From NCBI RefSeq assembly GCF_003387155.1, contig NZ_QUMT01000002.1:997694-1061693 (forward strand): a stretch of DNA of 64,000 nt, in the 5' to 3' direction. Source of the DNA: Roseateles depolymerans (GTDB taxonomy: Bacteria; Pseudomonadota; Gammaproteobacteria; Burkholderiales; Burkholderiaceae_C). This document shows, in pieces, positions 52,601-60,992 of the stretch. The stretch's first letter is position 1, and every line of letters begins with the position of its first letter. Made by a program: the position numbers and the translations under genes. Under the pieces are notes generated by a model. The model saw nothing but the letters and a program-made list of their open reading frames with translations. It had not been told where the DNA came from and did not search any database.

Positions 52601-53424
52601 ACCAGGCGCTGCTGCAAGGCCGCGACCGCATCGTCGCGACCGAAGAACACGGCCGCGTGAGCCTCATCGAATGGCTCCAGGCCGCAGAACGGCGAGTCGC
52701 CCCGCCAGCCGCCGTCATGACTCCGGGTGCCCATCGAGGACAACACGCTGATCGGCGCCACCACCCGGTAGCCCTGCTTGCGGATGGTCTCGATATATCG
52801 GGGCGCGCTGGCGCTGTCGTCCAGTGCCTTGCGCAGCCCGGCCACCACCTTGTGGACCGGGTTGTCGCCCTGGCTCTCGCCCGGCCAGCACTGAGCGAGC
52901 AGCGCCTCCGCACTCATCACCACGCCGGGCCGACGGCACAGCGCCACCAGCACGGACATGGGGCGCGGCTCCAGGCCGATGGAGACGCCGCCCCGCACCA
53001 GGCGACGCGCGGGCGTGTCCACCTGCCAGTCGCCGAGCAGGAAGCGGGTGGCTTTGACGAGGTCGCTGTCGGCGGCGCTGCCGCCCGGGGGGGTGTCCTG
53101 CCCGGAAGCCCGCTCGGAGACTCGCTCAGGGCCACGTCCGAATGCCTCCACGGTCTCCAGGCCGTGGAGCCCCTGGGCCTGCAGCGCCGGCGCTCCCGGC
53201 GGAAAGGTGTTGGCCAGGCTCAGTCGAGTCGGGTCCTGGGCAGCAGCGGGACCGGAGACCGAAGGCGGCGAGCCCGCGCCCACGCGCCCTTTGTTCCTGC
53301 CACCCACGGCCCCATCCAACGGTCCACCCACCGCCCCTTCCAAGCCCTTGGCGGCCGCCTGCCTGACGCGGGGCCAGGGCGCGCCCGCATCCGTCCCAGC
53401 ATCGCCGTCCGTTTTCGGATTCAT
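49666..53424 (-). CDS. Winged-helix / STAND-ATPase / TPR regulator, CadC-like fusion
   Basis: 1252 residues from the ATG at 53424 (GAGGGAGAG upstream). Order: low-complexity first 110 residues; an OmpR-type winged helix at about 125-225 (FLLGDWQVD, EPRPMSVLVALCRRPG, NPVHKVVAGLRKAL, IETIRKQGYRVVAP); an nSTAND1-type NTPase from about 250 with Walker A GPSGSGKTS near 291 and Walker B-like LLVLDRMEAV; a membrane helix near 758 (VGTGLVALLAAVAVVAAIAYG); and C-terminal TPR-like helices to the end. The layout fits a membrane-anchored signal-sensing transcription factor. Divergent from the eCIS operon, so it is the likely controller. Confidence 0.87.
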   Translation of the reverse strand: MNPKTDGDAGTDAGAPWPRVRQAAAKGLEGAVGGPLDGAVGGRNKGRVGAGSPPSVSGPAAAQDPTRLSLANTFPPGAPALQAQGLHGLETVEAFGRGPERVSERASGQDTPPGGSAADSDLVKATRFLLGDWQVDTPARRLVRGGVSIGLEPRPMSVLVALCRRPGVVMSAEALLAQCWPGESQGDNPVHKVVAGLRKALDDSASAPRYIETIRKQGYRVVAPISVLSSMGTRSHDGGWRGDSPFCGLEPFDEAHAAVFFGRDDAVAALQQRLVAQWRRRWPLVVLLGPSGSGKTSLVQAGLLPALRGEGLAARQTQLPGGLQISASATVDMASLGELDPWSALAGGLLDWEWQGQPLLSGHSIDSLATLLRERPQEVIRLLDIALCALEAPGRREDASGDAPLRPPLLVLDRMEAVLQGGVASVAMEKGATASSFGPAPMAGGSDASLATRFMATLQALVASGRMLVLALCRNDFYPALAQHPTLMRDKEQGAHMDLAPPDAEALAQMIRLPARAAGLVFGTDASGMNRLDDRLSSDAMQAPDALPLLQYTLQALYLQRAPGEVLSWDAYEAMGGLEGAIGRHAEAVLAALPAARQEALGRLLPRIVSLSAEDATPTSRWAAAASLGDDDERALAHAFVDARLLVADHVAGATGFRVAHEALLRQWPRVTAWVAQHRATLALRDELRHWLQRWLGGAQAPTLLLPGGGLLWQASRALEEAPSLFGADEQRFIRSSLSRLRRQRRLRWVGTGLVALLAAVAVVAAIAYGHQARLAADRERQSQRLASFMLGDLADQLRPIGKLSLLTRIGEQGVRVLAPADGAGESAAEALQRAKALVVIGEVNSSRGKGRTDVALDALDAARRLLLAHAPTPEVDAADYYRTLGAAAFWLGQIALDANETGTARKWFIEYRDACEAWHRALPEDANASMEWGYATSSLGSVAFQNGAWAEAQGWFEQALTQKRDYLRSQPENRTALSSVAASEQWLGKVALVRGQPRVALSHLESAHGLLTTLLSRDPDERSRLWDLGTVELRRADALRAMGQPDAAIADLEQAVKRIKSVAGPDPDNDYWRLELAHAQATLLLARATSGEPGGADALSRLRMTLNARGATSRNFPRADALARLAVAEAAMAVHHGDWTQAQTLARQARQEIGRLQDQWPKHWQVQDLSGRLTVYELEILDKLKPTGREPACAAMADRLWPAVHGGQGGVTLEAWLLARQCVDPGKLEADFRRQLVEGGYATIRIAISQP

Positions 53425-53671
53425 CTTGTTCTCTCCCTCGCATGGGCAGTTCCCTGCCAGCGACGGCGTGCAGTCTAGGAGCCCCCGGCGCCGGCGTCCA
53501 TCGTGTCGCAACGCACCCACGCTGCCGAGGGAGAAATCAGCAAGGTCACCGCGAAAGCTCAGATTTCGTCCGATGGGGTCGCCGCAGCGCAGCTCCTATC
53601 GTTCAGCCACTCCATTCACCCACCGCTCTCGCCACCGTTTCGGCCACCGTTTCCGCATCACTCGCCCCATC

Positions 53672-54247
53672 ATGATCGACGCCGCCCTCGCCCACATTGC
53701 CCAGCAGCTGAACCAGTCGCTGCGCCGGGCCTATCTGGTGACGGAAGACCTGGTGGTGGTGTCCAGCCTCCACGAATGTGACGGCGCCCTGGCCACCGGC
53801 ACGGCGAACCGCCTGGCCCTGTTCCTGGTGAACCTGCAGCGAGACACCGTCGGCGGCGTCTCGCCGCGCGCCGCCCCACAGGCCCGCCAGGTGATGCAGC
53901 CGGCGCCGGTGCATCTGAACCTGATGCTGATGATCGCCGCCAACTTCGGCGGGTCGACCTATCAGGAGGGGCTGAAGCTGCTCTCCAGCGCCCTGGCCTT
54001 TTTCCAGTCCCGGCCGCTCTTCGACCATCACAACACCCCGGACCTCGATCGCCGCATCGACCGGCTGGTCATGGACCTGGAGAACCTGGACTATGCGCAG
54101 CTGTCCCAGGTCTGGGGCCTGTTCGGCGGACGCTACCTGCCATCGGTAGCTTATCGGCTGCGCCTGATCACCATCGATGCCGGTCACAGCCAGGGCACGC
54201 GGCCCGCGGTGCAGGAACCGCAGGTGGGCCTGGGGAGCGCCACATGA
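53672..54247 (+). CDS. eCIS tube-terminating cap protein, DUF4255 (Pvc16-like)
   Basis: 191 residues, beginning MIDAALAHIAQQLNQSLRRAY, the standard DUF4255 opening. LALFLVNLQRDTVGG, PAPVHLNLMLMIAANFGG and SVAYRLRLITIDAG are the other conserved blocks. The domain caps the sheath-tube assembly in contractile injection systems. First gene of the operon; the stop overlaps the next ATG. No good ribosome site is visible before the ATG. Confidence 0.87.
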   Translation: MIDAALAHIAQQLNQSLRRAYLVTEDLVVVSSLHECDGALATGTANRLALFLVNLQRDTVGGVSPRAAPQARQVMQPAPVHLNLMLMIAANFGGSTYQEGLKLLSSALAFFQSRPLFDHHNTPDLDRRIDRLVMDLENLDYAQLSQVWGLFGGRYLPSVAYRLRLITIDAGHSQGTRPAVQEPQVGLGSAT

Positions 54248-55098
54248 GCCGCACCCTGGCGCTGCTGCGCTTTGAAGTGGCCCACCGCTACTTCGCGGAT
54301 GGACGCGCACGCGGCCTGCGCTTCGAGGCGGCTGGCGACACGGCTCGCCGCATGCGCCGGGCCGATCTGCTGGAGCGGCAGGATGGCGCTTCCTTGTGGC
54401 TGCTCGGCCCCGCGGATGCGGCCGAGACCCTGGCCGCGGACAGCCCGGAGCCGCTGACCTGGTGGGTGCGGGCCACCGACCCGGACTTCCCCATCTACAC
54501 CGACGATCCGGCCCGCCGTCCGGAGGAGCTGCTGCTGGTCGAGCCCTCCCCCACCGACCCGCCGCAGCCGCAGGTGCGGGTGATGAAGATCTGGCGCGGG
54601 CCTGCCGGCGGCGCCAGTCCGGTGCCCGACGGCCACTACCCGCTCAGCGGCGAGGCCGCATGGCGTCCCCCCTTTGCCGTGCTGCGCCTGCCGCCATCGG
54701 CCTTGCAGCCCACCCTGCCCGATCAGGCCAATCAGGCCCACCCGTCGCCCGCGCACCTGCGCTGGGCCCTGGCGCCCCGCCACCTGGTCTGGAAGTACTG
54801 CCTCTTTGGCGACTGGTCCGAGGAGGCCCTGGACATCGTCGATGCCGGCGGCCAGGTGCGCTTCGAGGGCCCGGTCGTCGAACGCGGCGCAGACGGCCGC
54901 CCGCTGCTCGCCCTGCGCTCCAGTGCCCCGCTGGCGCTGGCGGAACGCTCCGACACCCGGCTGCAGCTGCGATGTCGCCAGTCCGGGGTGCCCAAAGTCC
55001 TGGTGAAGCGGTTGCCGGTGCCCGGCCCGCAGCACCTGGCCCGCGAGGAGATCGACGGCGCGGCGACGCTGGTCTCCGAAATCCATGTGCATCGCTGA
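54244..55098 (+). CDS. eCIS-associated protein of unknown function
   Basis: 284 residues, translationally coupled to the cap gene (ATGA). Beta-rich in appearance, with many Pro, Trp and Arg residues; no signal peptide or membrane helix. Segments such as LRFEVAHRYFADGRARGL, WWVRATDPDFPIYTD and HLVWKYCLFGDW are distinctive but I cannot assign a family. It occupies a slot not filled in the PVC/Afp prototype between cap and sheath. Could be an assembly factor or a minor structural protein. Confidence 0.7.
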   Translation: MSRTLALLRFEVAHRYFADGRARGLRFEAAGDTARRMRRADLLERQDGASLWLLGPADAAETLAADSPEPLTWWVRATDPDFPIYTDDPARRPEELLLVEPSPTDPPQPQVRVMKIWRGPAGGASPVPDGHYPLSGEAAWRPPFAVLRLPPSALQPTLPDQANQAHPSPAHLRWALAPRHLVWKYCLFGDWSEEALDIVDAGGQVRFEGPVVERGADGRPLLALRSSAPLALAERSDTRLQLRCRQSGVPKVLVKRLPVPGPQHLAREEIDGAATLVSEIHVHR

Positions 55099-55158
55099 CA
55101 TGGATCCAGAGCGTCGTTCCCATCGCCCATTCGTCAATCCTTCTGAGAGGAGGCCGTC

Positions 55159-56802
55159 ATGGCTATGAAGACACCCGGTGTCTATATCGTTGAGAAAAAT
55201 GCCTTTCCCAACTCCGTCGTGGAGGTAGCCACCGCGGTGCCCGCCTTCGTGGGCTACACCGCGAAGGCGGACAACGTCGGCAAGTCGCTCAAGGGGAAAC
55301 CCTGGCGCATCAGCTCCATGGCGGAGTTCCACACCTACTTCGGCCTGGCGCCGGCGGTGCGGCTCACCATCCGCGACAAGACCGCGGACGACGACGAAGC
55401 GGCCTTCAGCCTCGGCAAGAAGGACTATGTGCTGGCCCAGCCACCCGGCAAGGAGGGCGGCCGCTTCCTGCTCTACCAGAGCATGCGGCACTTCTTCCAG
55501 AACGGCGGCGGCCCCTGCTATGTGGTGTCGGTGGGCGACTTCGACAGCAGCATCGGCGCCGAGGACCTGACCGGCGGCATCGACGCGCTGCTCAAGGAGC
55601 AGGAACCCACGATGCTGGTGGTGCCCGATGCAGTGCTGCTGAAGGAAGACGACTGCGTCGCTGTCCAGCAAGCCATGCTGCAGCACTGCGGCGGCAAGAT
55701 GCGCAACCGCATGGCCATCCTGGACGTCTACGCCGGCTACCGGGACCAGAAGCATCCCAAGGGCGACCCCGTTGCAGCCTTCCGCAACAACCTGGGCATC
55801 AACTTCCTGGACTTCGCCAGCGCCTACTACCCGTGGGTGCGCACGACGGTGGTCCAGGAACGCGACCTGGACTACACCCACATCGTCAACCCGGCCCTGC
55901 TGTCCGACCTGATTCGCCAGGACCTGCAGTTGCCCGAGAAGCAGGAAGACGATGCGCTGGCCCAGGGCACCACCGGGGCGGCCCTGCGCCGCCAGTCGCT
56001 GTGGGAATCGCTGGCCCGGGTGAGCTATGACGACGACGCCTGGAAGAAGGCGCTCACCGAGGAAATCAACAAGAGCAACAAGTCGGACGAGGACAAGCAG
56101 AAGCTGCTGTCCGACGAGGCGCTGAAAAATGCGGTGGCCACCCACAAGAGCCTGCTGCACAAGAGCCTGGTGGCGATCAGCCCGCTCTACAACACTATCC
56201 TTGGCGAAGCCCGCAACCAGCTGAACCTGATGCCCCCCTCTGCGGCCATGGCCGGCATCTACACCATGGTGGACAACACCCGCGGGGTCTGGAAGGCGCC
56301 GGCCAATGTGAGCATCAACGGCGTGGTGGCGCCCGCGGTCTCCATCTCGCATGAGGACCAGGAAGACCTGAACGTCACCACCCAGGGCAAGTCCATCAAT
56401 GCCATCCGCAGCTTCATCGGAGAAGGCGTGCTGGTCTGGGGCGCCCGCACGCTGGACGGCAACAGCCTGGACTGGCGCTACATCAACGTGCGCCGCACGA
56501 TGATCATGCTGGAAGAGTCCTGCCGCCTGGCGGCCAAGGCCATGGTGTTCGAGCCCAATGTGAGCAACACCTGGGAAACCATCCGCGCCATGATCGGCAA
56601 CTTCCTCACCAGCGTGTGGAAGCGCGGCGGCCTGGCCGGCGCCGTGCCCGAGGACGCCTTCAGCGTCCATGTGGGTCTGAATGAAACCATGACGCCCGAG
56701 GACATCCTCGAAGGCATCCTGCGCGTCACCGTCCTCGTGGCCATCAGCCGCCCGGCGGAATTCATCGAGATCACCTTCCAGCAGCAGATGCAGAAGTCCT
56801 GA
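55159..56802 (+). CDS. eCIS contractile tail sheath protein
   Basis: 547 residues with GGAGG five bases before the ATG. Opening KTPGVYIVEKNAFPNSVVEVATAVPAFVGYT is diagnostic of phage-tail-like sheaths. The middle (about 60-420) is the variable domain; the C-terminal core has NTRGVWKAPANV, INAIRSFIGEGVLVWGARTL, YINVRRTMIMLEESC. Only one sheath gene is present, as in many simple eCIS, whereas PVC and Afp have three. Confidence 0.94.
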   Translation: MAMKTPGVYIVEKNAFPNSVVEVATAVPAFVGYTAKADNVGKSLKGKPWRISSMAEFHTYFGLAPAVRLTIRDKTADDDEAAFSLGKKDYVLAQPPGKEGGRFLLYQSMRHFFQNGGGPCYVVSVGDFDSSIGAEDLTGGIDALLKEQEPTMLVVPDAVLLKEDDCVAVQQAMLQHCGGKMRNRMAILDVYAGYRDQKHPKGDPVAAFRNNLGINFLDFASAYYPWVRTTVVQERDLDYTHIVNPALLSDLIRQDLQLPEKQEDDALAQGTTGAALRRQSLWESLARVSYDDDAWKKALTEEINKSNKSDEDKQKLLSDEALKNAVATHKSLLHKSLVAISPLYNTILGEARNQLNLMPPSAAMAGIYTMVDNTRGVWKAPANVSINGVVAPAVSISHEDQEDLNVTTQGKSINAIRSFIGEGVLVWGARTLDGNSLDWRYINVRRTMIMLEESCRLAAKAMVFEPNVSNTWETIRAMIGNFLTSVWKRGGLAGAVPEDAFSVHVGLNETMTPEDILEGILRVTVLVAISRPAEFIEITFQQQMQKS

Positions 56803-56867
56803 TGCAGGACGCGACGCGTCCGGTCTTTCCCCCTCATTGACATCATTCACTTAGAAGGAGGCAGGTC

Positions 56868-57326
56868 ATGTCAGAAGACGGATCTACCCAATCGGCCACC
56901 ACCTGGCCGCTGCCCAAGTTCAGTTTCAAAGTCCAGTGGGACAGCCAGGAAATGTCCTTCCAGGAAGTCTCCGGGCTCGATATCGAAGCCCAGCCGATCG
57001 AATACCGCGCTGGCAACAGCAAGGAGTTCTCGGTCATCAAGATGCCGGGGCTGAAGAAGTTCAGCGACGTCACCATGAAGAAAGGCATGTTCAAGGGCGA
57101 CAAGGCCTTCTGGGACTGGTTCGGCGAAATCAAGATGAACACCATCAAGCGCAAGCCGGTGGTGATCACCTTGCAGGACGAGGAAGGCAATGCCGCCGTG
57201 GTCTGGACGCTGGCCAATGCCTGGCCGACCAAGATCACCGGCACCGACCTCAAGGCCCAGGGCAATGAAGTGGCCATCGAGACCATCGTGATCGTGCACG
57301 AAGGTCTGACCTGCGAGGTGAAGTGA
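56868..57326 (+). CDS. eCIS inner tube protein 1 (gp19-like)
   Basis: 152 residues, ribosome site AAGGAGG about eight bases upstream. Core blocks FKVQWDSQEMSFQEVSGLDIEAQPIEYRAGN, SVIKMPGLKKFSDVTMKKGMF and AWPTKITGTDLKAQGNEVAIETI match T4 gp19-like tube proteins. Polymerises to form the tube that the sheath pushes out. Its stop touches the next start (TGATG). Confidence 0.94.
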   Translation: MSEDGSTQSATTWPLPKFSFKVQWDSQEMSFQEVSGLDIEAQPIEYRAGNSKEFSVIKMPGLKKFSDVTMKKGMFKGDKAFWDWFGEIKMNTIKRKPVVITLQDEEGNAAVVWTLANAWPTKITGTDLKAQGNEVAIETIVIVHEGLTCEVK

Positions 57327-57826
57327 TGCCCCGCCCCTCTTCATCCGGGTCAGGTGGCGGTGCGGCGGATCCCCGCCACCTGCCGCTGTCCTCGGCCTTT
57401 CATTTCGCGGTGACCCTCAACACGATGCAGGTCGGCCACAAGGAGGCCGCCTTCCAGGAGGCCTCGGGCCTGGCCGCCGACATGGAGACCGAGGCCGTGA
57501 TGGAGGGGGGACGCAACGACTTCGTGCATTTCCTGCCCAAGCCGGTGAAGCACCCGCGCCTGGTGCTCAAGCGCGGCCTGGCGCCGCTGACCTCGCTGTG
57601 GGTGCGCTGGTGCAAGAGCACGCTCGAAGGCGGACTGGCCAAGCGGCTCAAGCCGGCCGATCTGCGGGTGGCGCTGCTATCGGCCGACGGCACCCTCATG
57701 CGGCAGTGGCTGCTGACGCGGGCCTATCCGGTGAAGTGGGATGTCGAGGCCTTCAACAGCCAGCGCAACGAGATGGCCATCGAGCGCATCGAGCTGGTGT
57801 ATGCGCGCAGCGAGCGCTCCATCTGA
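57326..57826 (+). CDS. eCIS inner tube protein 2 (gp19-like, tube initiator)
   Basis: 166 residues. Same fold as tube 1 but divergent: LSSAFHFAVTLNTMQVGHKEAAFQEASGLAADMETE, HPRLVLKRGLAPLTSLWVRW, AYPVKWDVEAFNSQRNEMAIERIELVY. Second tube proteins usually start the tube on the spike. I used the ATG at 57326, which overlaps the previous stop by one base. Confidence 0.92.
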   Translation: MPRPSSSGSGGGAADPRHLPLSSAFHFAVTLNTMQVGHKEAAFQEASGLAADMETEAVMEGGRNDFVHFLPKPVKHPRLVLKRGLAPLTSLWVRWCKSTLEGGLAKRLKPADLRVALLSADGTLMRQWLLTRAYPVKWDVEAFNSQRNEMAIERIELVYARSERSI

Positions 57827-57844
57827 TTGGCCAGGAGCCCTGTC

Positions 57845-58021
57845 ATGAGCATTGAAATCCGTCAGCTGCTGATCCGCACCCAGGTGCATCCAGCGCCCGC
57901 TCCGTCGCCCCAGCACCGCAGCGGCCTCCCACCGGCCGAGCTGCAGCGCCTGCGCGAGCAGGTGGTGGCCGACTGCAAGACCTGGCTGGCAGACCGCCTG
58001 CGGGTCCATGGGGAGCGTTGA
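57845..58021 (+). CDS. DUF5908-like small eCIS protein
   Basis: 58 residues starting MSIEIRQLLIRTQV, the opening of DUF5908 proteins, which occur at this position in eCIS loci (Pvc6-like). The rest is a Pro-rich stretch and a short helix. Function is unknown; a role at the spike-tube interface has been suggested for the equivalent genes. The next ATG follows one base after its stop. Confidence 0.8.
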   Translation: MSIEIRQLLIRTQVHPAPAPSPQHRSGLPPAELQRLREQVVADCKTWLADRLRVHGER

Positions 58022-58022
58022 G

Positions 58023-58838
58023 ATGAGCTTCAACGAACTGCCAGGCAGCGACACGACCGACGATGAAGGCCAGCTCAAGCGGCTGCTGATGACCCGCTAC
58101 ACCGTGGGCCAAGGCGGCGCGATCACGCTGGAGGACGAGGTCAAGTTCGAGACCCAAATCAATCCGTCCGAGTTCAAGCACAGCCATCGGGTCGGCTACA
58201 ACACCACTTCGGACATGGGCGCGGCCAAGACCGAGCCCAAGTTCGCCGCCACCGAACCCGAAGAGGTCAGCTTCTCCATCGTGCTGGACGACACCGGCGC
58301 GGTGGAGGACGTGCCGGGCCAGCCCAGCGAGGTGAAGAGCCAGATCGACCTGCTCAGCAAGGTGGTCTACGACTATGTCAACGACGCCGGCGAGCCGCCG
58401 CATGTCCGCCTGCTGTGGGGCACGCTGATCTTCTTCGGCCGGCTGCGCAGCATGTCGACCCAGTACAGCCTGTTCAAGCCGAACGGCGATCCGCTGCGGG
58501 CCAAGATCGAGCTGAGCTTCGTCGGCGCCTCCAGCAGCAGCAAGAACCGGCTGGTCAATCAGCGCGCTTCCAGCAACACCATGACCCGCACCGCCACGGC
58601 CCAGGAGGGTGACACCGTGGCCAGCATCTGCGCGCAGGAGTGCAAGGACGACAGCTTCGAGCGGCAAGCCCAGGTGGCCGATGCCAACAACCTGTCCTCG
58701 CTCACCGACCTGAAGGCCGGGGACACGCTGGTGATCCCGCCCAAGTCCAACGACAAGGCGTCGGACTTTGCCGCGCCCCAGCCGCTGCCGACCCTGCCGG
58801 CCGCCAAGGGCGCCCCCGCAGCACCGGCAAGGGTCTGA
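58023..58838 (+). CDS. eCIS LysM-domain protein (Pvc7-like)
   Basis: 271 residues. The N-terminal 180 residues form the spike-tube adaptor (QINPSEFKHSHRVGYN, EVSFSIVLDDTGAV, RLLWGTLIFFGRLRSMSTQYSLFKPNGDPLRAKIELSF). From about 195 there is a LysM-type domain (EGDTVASICAQECKDDSFERQVADANNL without exact repeats) ending KAGDTLVIPPK, then an Ala/Pro tail. Homologues link the spike to the tube. Confidence 0.9.
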   Translation: MSFNELPGSDTTDDEGQLKRLLMTRYTVGQGGAITLEDEVKFETQINPSEFKHSHRVGYNTTSDMGAAKTEPKFAATEPEEVSFSIVLDDTGAVEDVPGQPSEVKSQIDLLSKVVYDYVNDAGEPPHVRLLWGTLIFFGRLRSMSTQYSLFKPNGDPLRAKIELSFVGASSSSKNRLVNQRASSNTMTRTATAQEGDTVASICAQECKDDSFERQAQVADANNLSSLTDLKAGDTLVIPPKSNDKASDFAAPQPLPTLPAAKGAPAAPARV

Positions 58839-58841
58839 ACC

Positions 58842-60632
58842 ATGGCCCTCTCCCCTGCCGCCAACGCCATCGGTGTCGTCAAGCTGGAACTCAGCGTCAA
58901 CGGGCAGCCGCTGGAGGCCACGGCGTCGCTGGTGTCGATTCAGATCCAGCGCGCGGCCAACCGCATTCCGACCGCTCGGCTGGAGTTCTCCGACGGCGAC
59001 ATGCCCAATCAGCGCTTCCCGATCAGCGATGCGGACGAGCTCAAGCCCGGCGCCACGCTGAGCATTGCGGCCGGTTATCTGGACAGCACCGAGCCCCTGT
59101 TCACCGGCGTGGTGATGCGCCACCGGGTCAGGGTCGGCAGCAATAACGAGGCCCGGCTGATCATTGAATGCAGCGACGTCGCCGTGAAGATGACGGTGGG
59201 TCGGCGCAATGCCAACTACATCGACATGAAGGACAGCGACATCCTCTCGGACCTCGTTGCCCGCCACGGACTCAGCGCCACCGTGGACAGCAGCGAGGTC
59301 GTCTACACCGAGCTCGCGCAGCACTACTGCACTGACTGGGATTTCGTGCTCTCCCGGGCCGATGCCAACGGCTGGCTGGTCGCCGTCAAGGACGGCGAGC
59401 TGAGCATCAAGACCCCCACCGCCGACGGCAGCCCGGTACTCACCGTGACGTACGGCCAGGACCTCATTGAATTCGATGCCGACATCGATGCCCGCCATCA
59501 ATACGGCAGTGCCCAGGCCTTCACCTGGGACCCGAAGAACCAGGCCGTGCTGGAAGGGGCCGCGGCGGACCCCGCCGCCCTGCCCGCCCAGGGCGACCTG
59601 GACAGCGCCACCCTGTCCGAAGTGGTCGGCCTGGACCTGATGCGCCTGCAGGCCGGCGCGCCGCTGCAGCAGTCCGCGCTGGAGTCCTGGGCCAAGGCCC
59701 AGCAGCTCAAGGCCGGGCTGGCCCGGGTGCGCGGGCGGGTGCGCTTCCAGGGGAATGCGCTGGCTGAGGTCGGCGCGCTCATCGAATTGGTGGGCGTGGG
59801 CAGCCGCTTCAGCGGACCGGTACTGGCCACTGGCGTGCGGCATGACATCGCCGATGGCAACTGGTTCACCGAAGTGGAGTTTGGCCTTGCGCCCGACTGG
59901 TTCACCGACAGGACCGACGTGGCCGCTCCGGCAGCGGCCGGCCTGCTGCCGGGCGTGCAGGGGCTGCAGATCGGCGTCGTGGCCAAGCTGGAGGAAGACC
60001 CGGCCGGCGAGCACCGGGTGCAGGTGAAGGTGCCGGTGCTGCAAGCCGAGGTCGAAGGCGTCTGGGCCCGCCTGATGCAGCCCCATGCCAGCAACGGCTT
60101 CGGCAGCTTCCTGCTGCCCGAGGTGGGCGACGAGGTGGTGCTGGGCTACTTCGCCAACGACCCCAGCCACCCGGTGGTGCTGGGCAGCCTCTACAGCAGC
60201 AGCCACAAGCCGCCCTACACCCTGGAAGCGGCCAACGACACCAAGGCCTGGGTGACCCGCTGCCTGGCTCGCATCGAGATCAATGACAAGGACAAGGTCA
60301 TCACCGTGCTCACGCCTGGCAAGAACCAGATCGTGCTGAGCGACAAGGACCAGTCGATCACCGTGCTGGACGAGCATCAGAACAAGGTGTCGATGACCTC
60401 TTCCGGCATCGAGCTCAGCAGCCCCAAGGACATCGTGCTCAAGGCCAGCGGCGGCATTCAGCTCAAGGCCACTGCCGCGGTGACCATCAGCTCGCAGGCG
60501 GATGTGAAGACCTCCGGCATGAATGTCCAGTCCGAAGCCCAGATCGGTTTCTCCGCCAAGGGCAATGCCACCGCGGAGCTCTCCGCCTCCGGCCAGACCG
60601 TCGTCAAGGGCGCGATGGTGATGATCAATTGA
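58842..60632 (+). CDS. eCIS spike protein (VgrG/gp27-gp5-like, Pvc8)
   Basis: 596 residues. The front 370 residues form the gp27-like ring (VKLELSVNGQPLEATASL, ISDADELKPGATLSIAAGY, YCTDWDFVLSRADANGWLVAV). At about 380-460 the gp5-type OB fold appears (GEHRVQVKVPVL, RLMQPHASNGFGSFLLPEVGDEVVLGYF, HPVVLGSLYS). The C-terminus is a repetitive beta-helix (QSITVLDEHQNKVSM, LKASGGIQLKATAAVTI). Trimeric needle at the tip, followed by the PAAR gene. Confidence 0.93.
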   Translation: MALSPAANAIGVVKLELSVNGQPLEATASLVSIQIQRAANRIPTARLEFSDGDMPNQRFPISDADELKPGATLSIAAGYLDSTEPLFTGVVMRHRVRVGSNNEARLIIECSDVAVKMTVGRRNANYIDMKDSDILSDLVARHGLSATVDSSEVVYTELAQHYCTDWDFVLSRADANGWLVAVKDGELSIKTPTADGSPVLTVTYGQDLIEFDADIDARHQYGSAQAFTWDPKNQAVLEGAAADPAALPAQGDLDSATLSEVVGLDLMRLQAGAPLQQSALESWAKAQQLKAGLARVRGRVRFQGNALAEVGALIELVGVGSRFSGPVLATGVRHDIADGNWFTEVEFGLAPDWFTDRTDVAAPAAAGLLPGVQGLQIGVVAKLEEDPAGEHRVQVKVPVLQAEVEGVWARLMQPHASNGFGSFLLPEVGDEVVLGYFANDPSHPVVLGSLYSSSHKPPYTLEAANDTKAWVTRCLARIEINDKDKVITVLTPGKNQIVLSDKDQSITVLDEHQNKVSMTSSGIELSSPKDIVLKASGGIQLKATAAVTISSQADVKTSGMNVQSEAQIGFSAKGNATAELSASGQTVVKGAMVMIN

Positions 60633-60652
60633 CCTGCCGACAAGGACCCGCC

Positions 60653-60973
60653 ATGCCCCCCGCCGCCCGCATCACCGACATGCATACCTGCCCCATGGTC
60701 ACGCCCGGCCTGCCGCCCGTTCCCCATGTGGGCGGGCCGGTCATCGGCCCCGGCGTGCCGACCGTGCTGATCGGCAGCCTGCCCGCCACCGTCGTCGGAG
60801 ACACCCTCGCCTGCGTCGGAGACACCTCCACCGGCGTCGGTCCGCCGAACAAGCTGTTAATGGGCTCCACCACCGTGATGATCGGCTCGCGCCCGGCGGG
60901 GCGCATGGGCGACGCCACGGCCCACGGCGGCACCATCACCCTGGGCCTGCCCACCGTGCTCATCGGCGGCTGA
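60653..60973 (+). CDS. eCIS PAAR-repeat spike tip
   Basis: 106 residues. Repeated GxP-type PAAR segments: VTPGLPPVPHVGGPVIGPGVPTVLIG, ATVVGDTLACVGD, GSTTVMIGSRPAGRMGD, with His and Cys for zinc. Sharpens the spike and can carry toxins; here it has no C-terminal extension. Confidence 0.92.
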   Translation: MPPAARITDMHTCPMVTPGLPPVPHVGGPVIGPGVPTVLIGSLPATVVGDTLACVGDTSTGVGPPNKLLMGSTTVMIGSRPAGRMGDATAHGGTITLGLPTVLIGG

Positions 60974-60992
60974 GGACCCAGCGAGGACAAGC

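Noticed and set aside
51355-53478. Plus-strand open frame of 707 residues opposite the STAND regulator
   Set aside because: Low-complexity antisense frame; the minus strand carries recognisable domains.
54184-60377. Very long minus-strand open frames opposite the eCIS genes (888 and 844 residues)
   Set aside because: They are antisense shadows of high-GC genes, rich in Gly/Ala/Arg/His/Gln, with no domain or start signal; the plus-strand genes have clear families.
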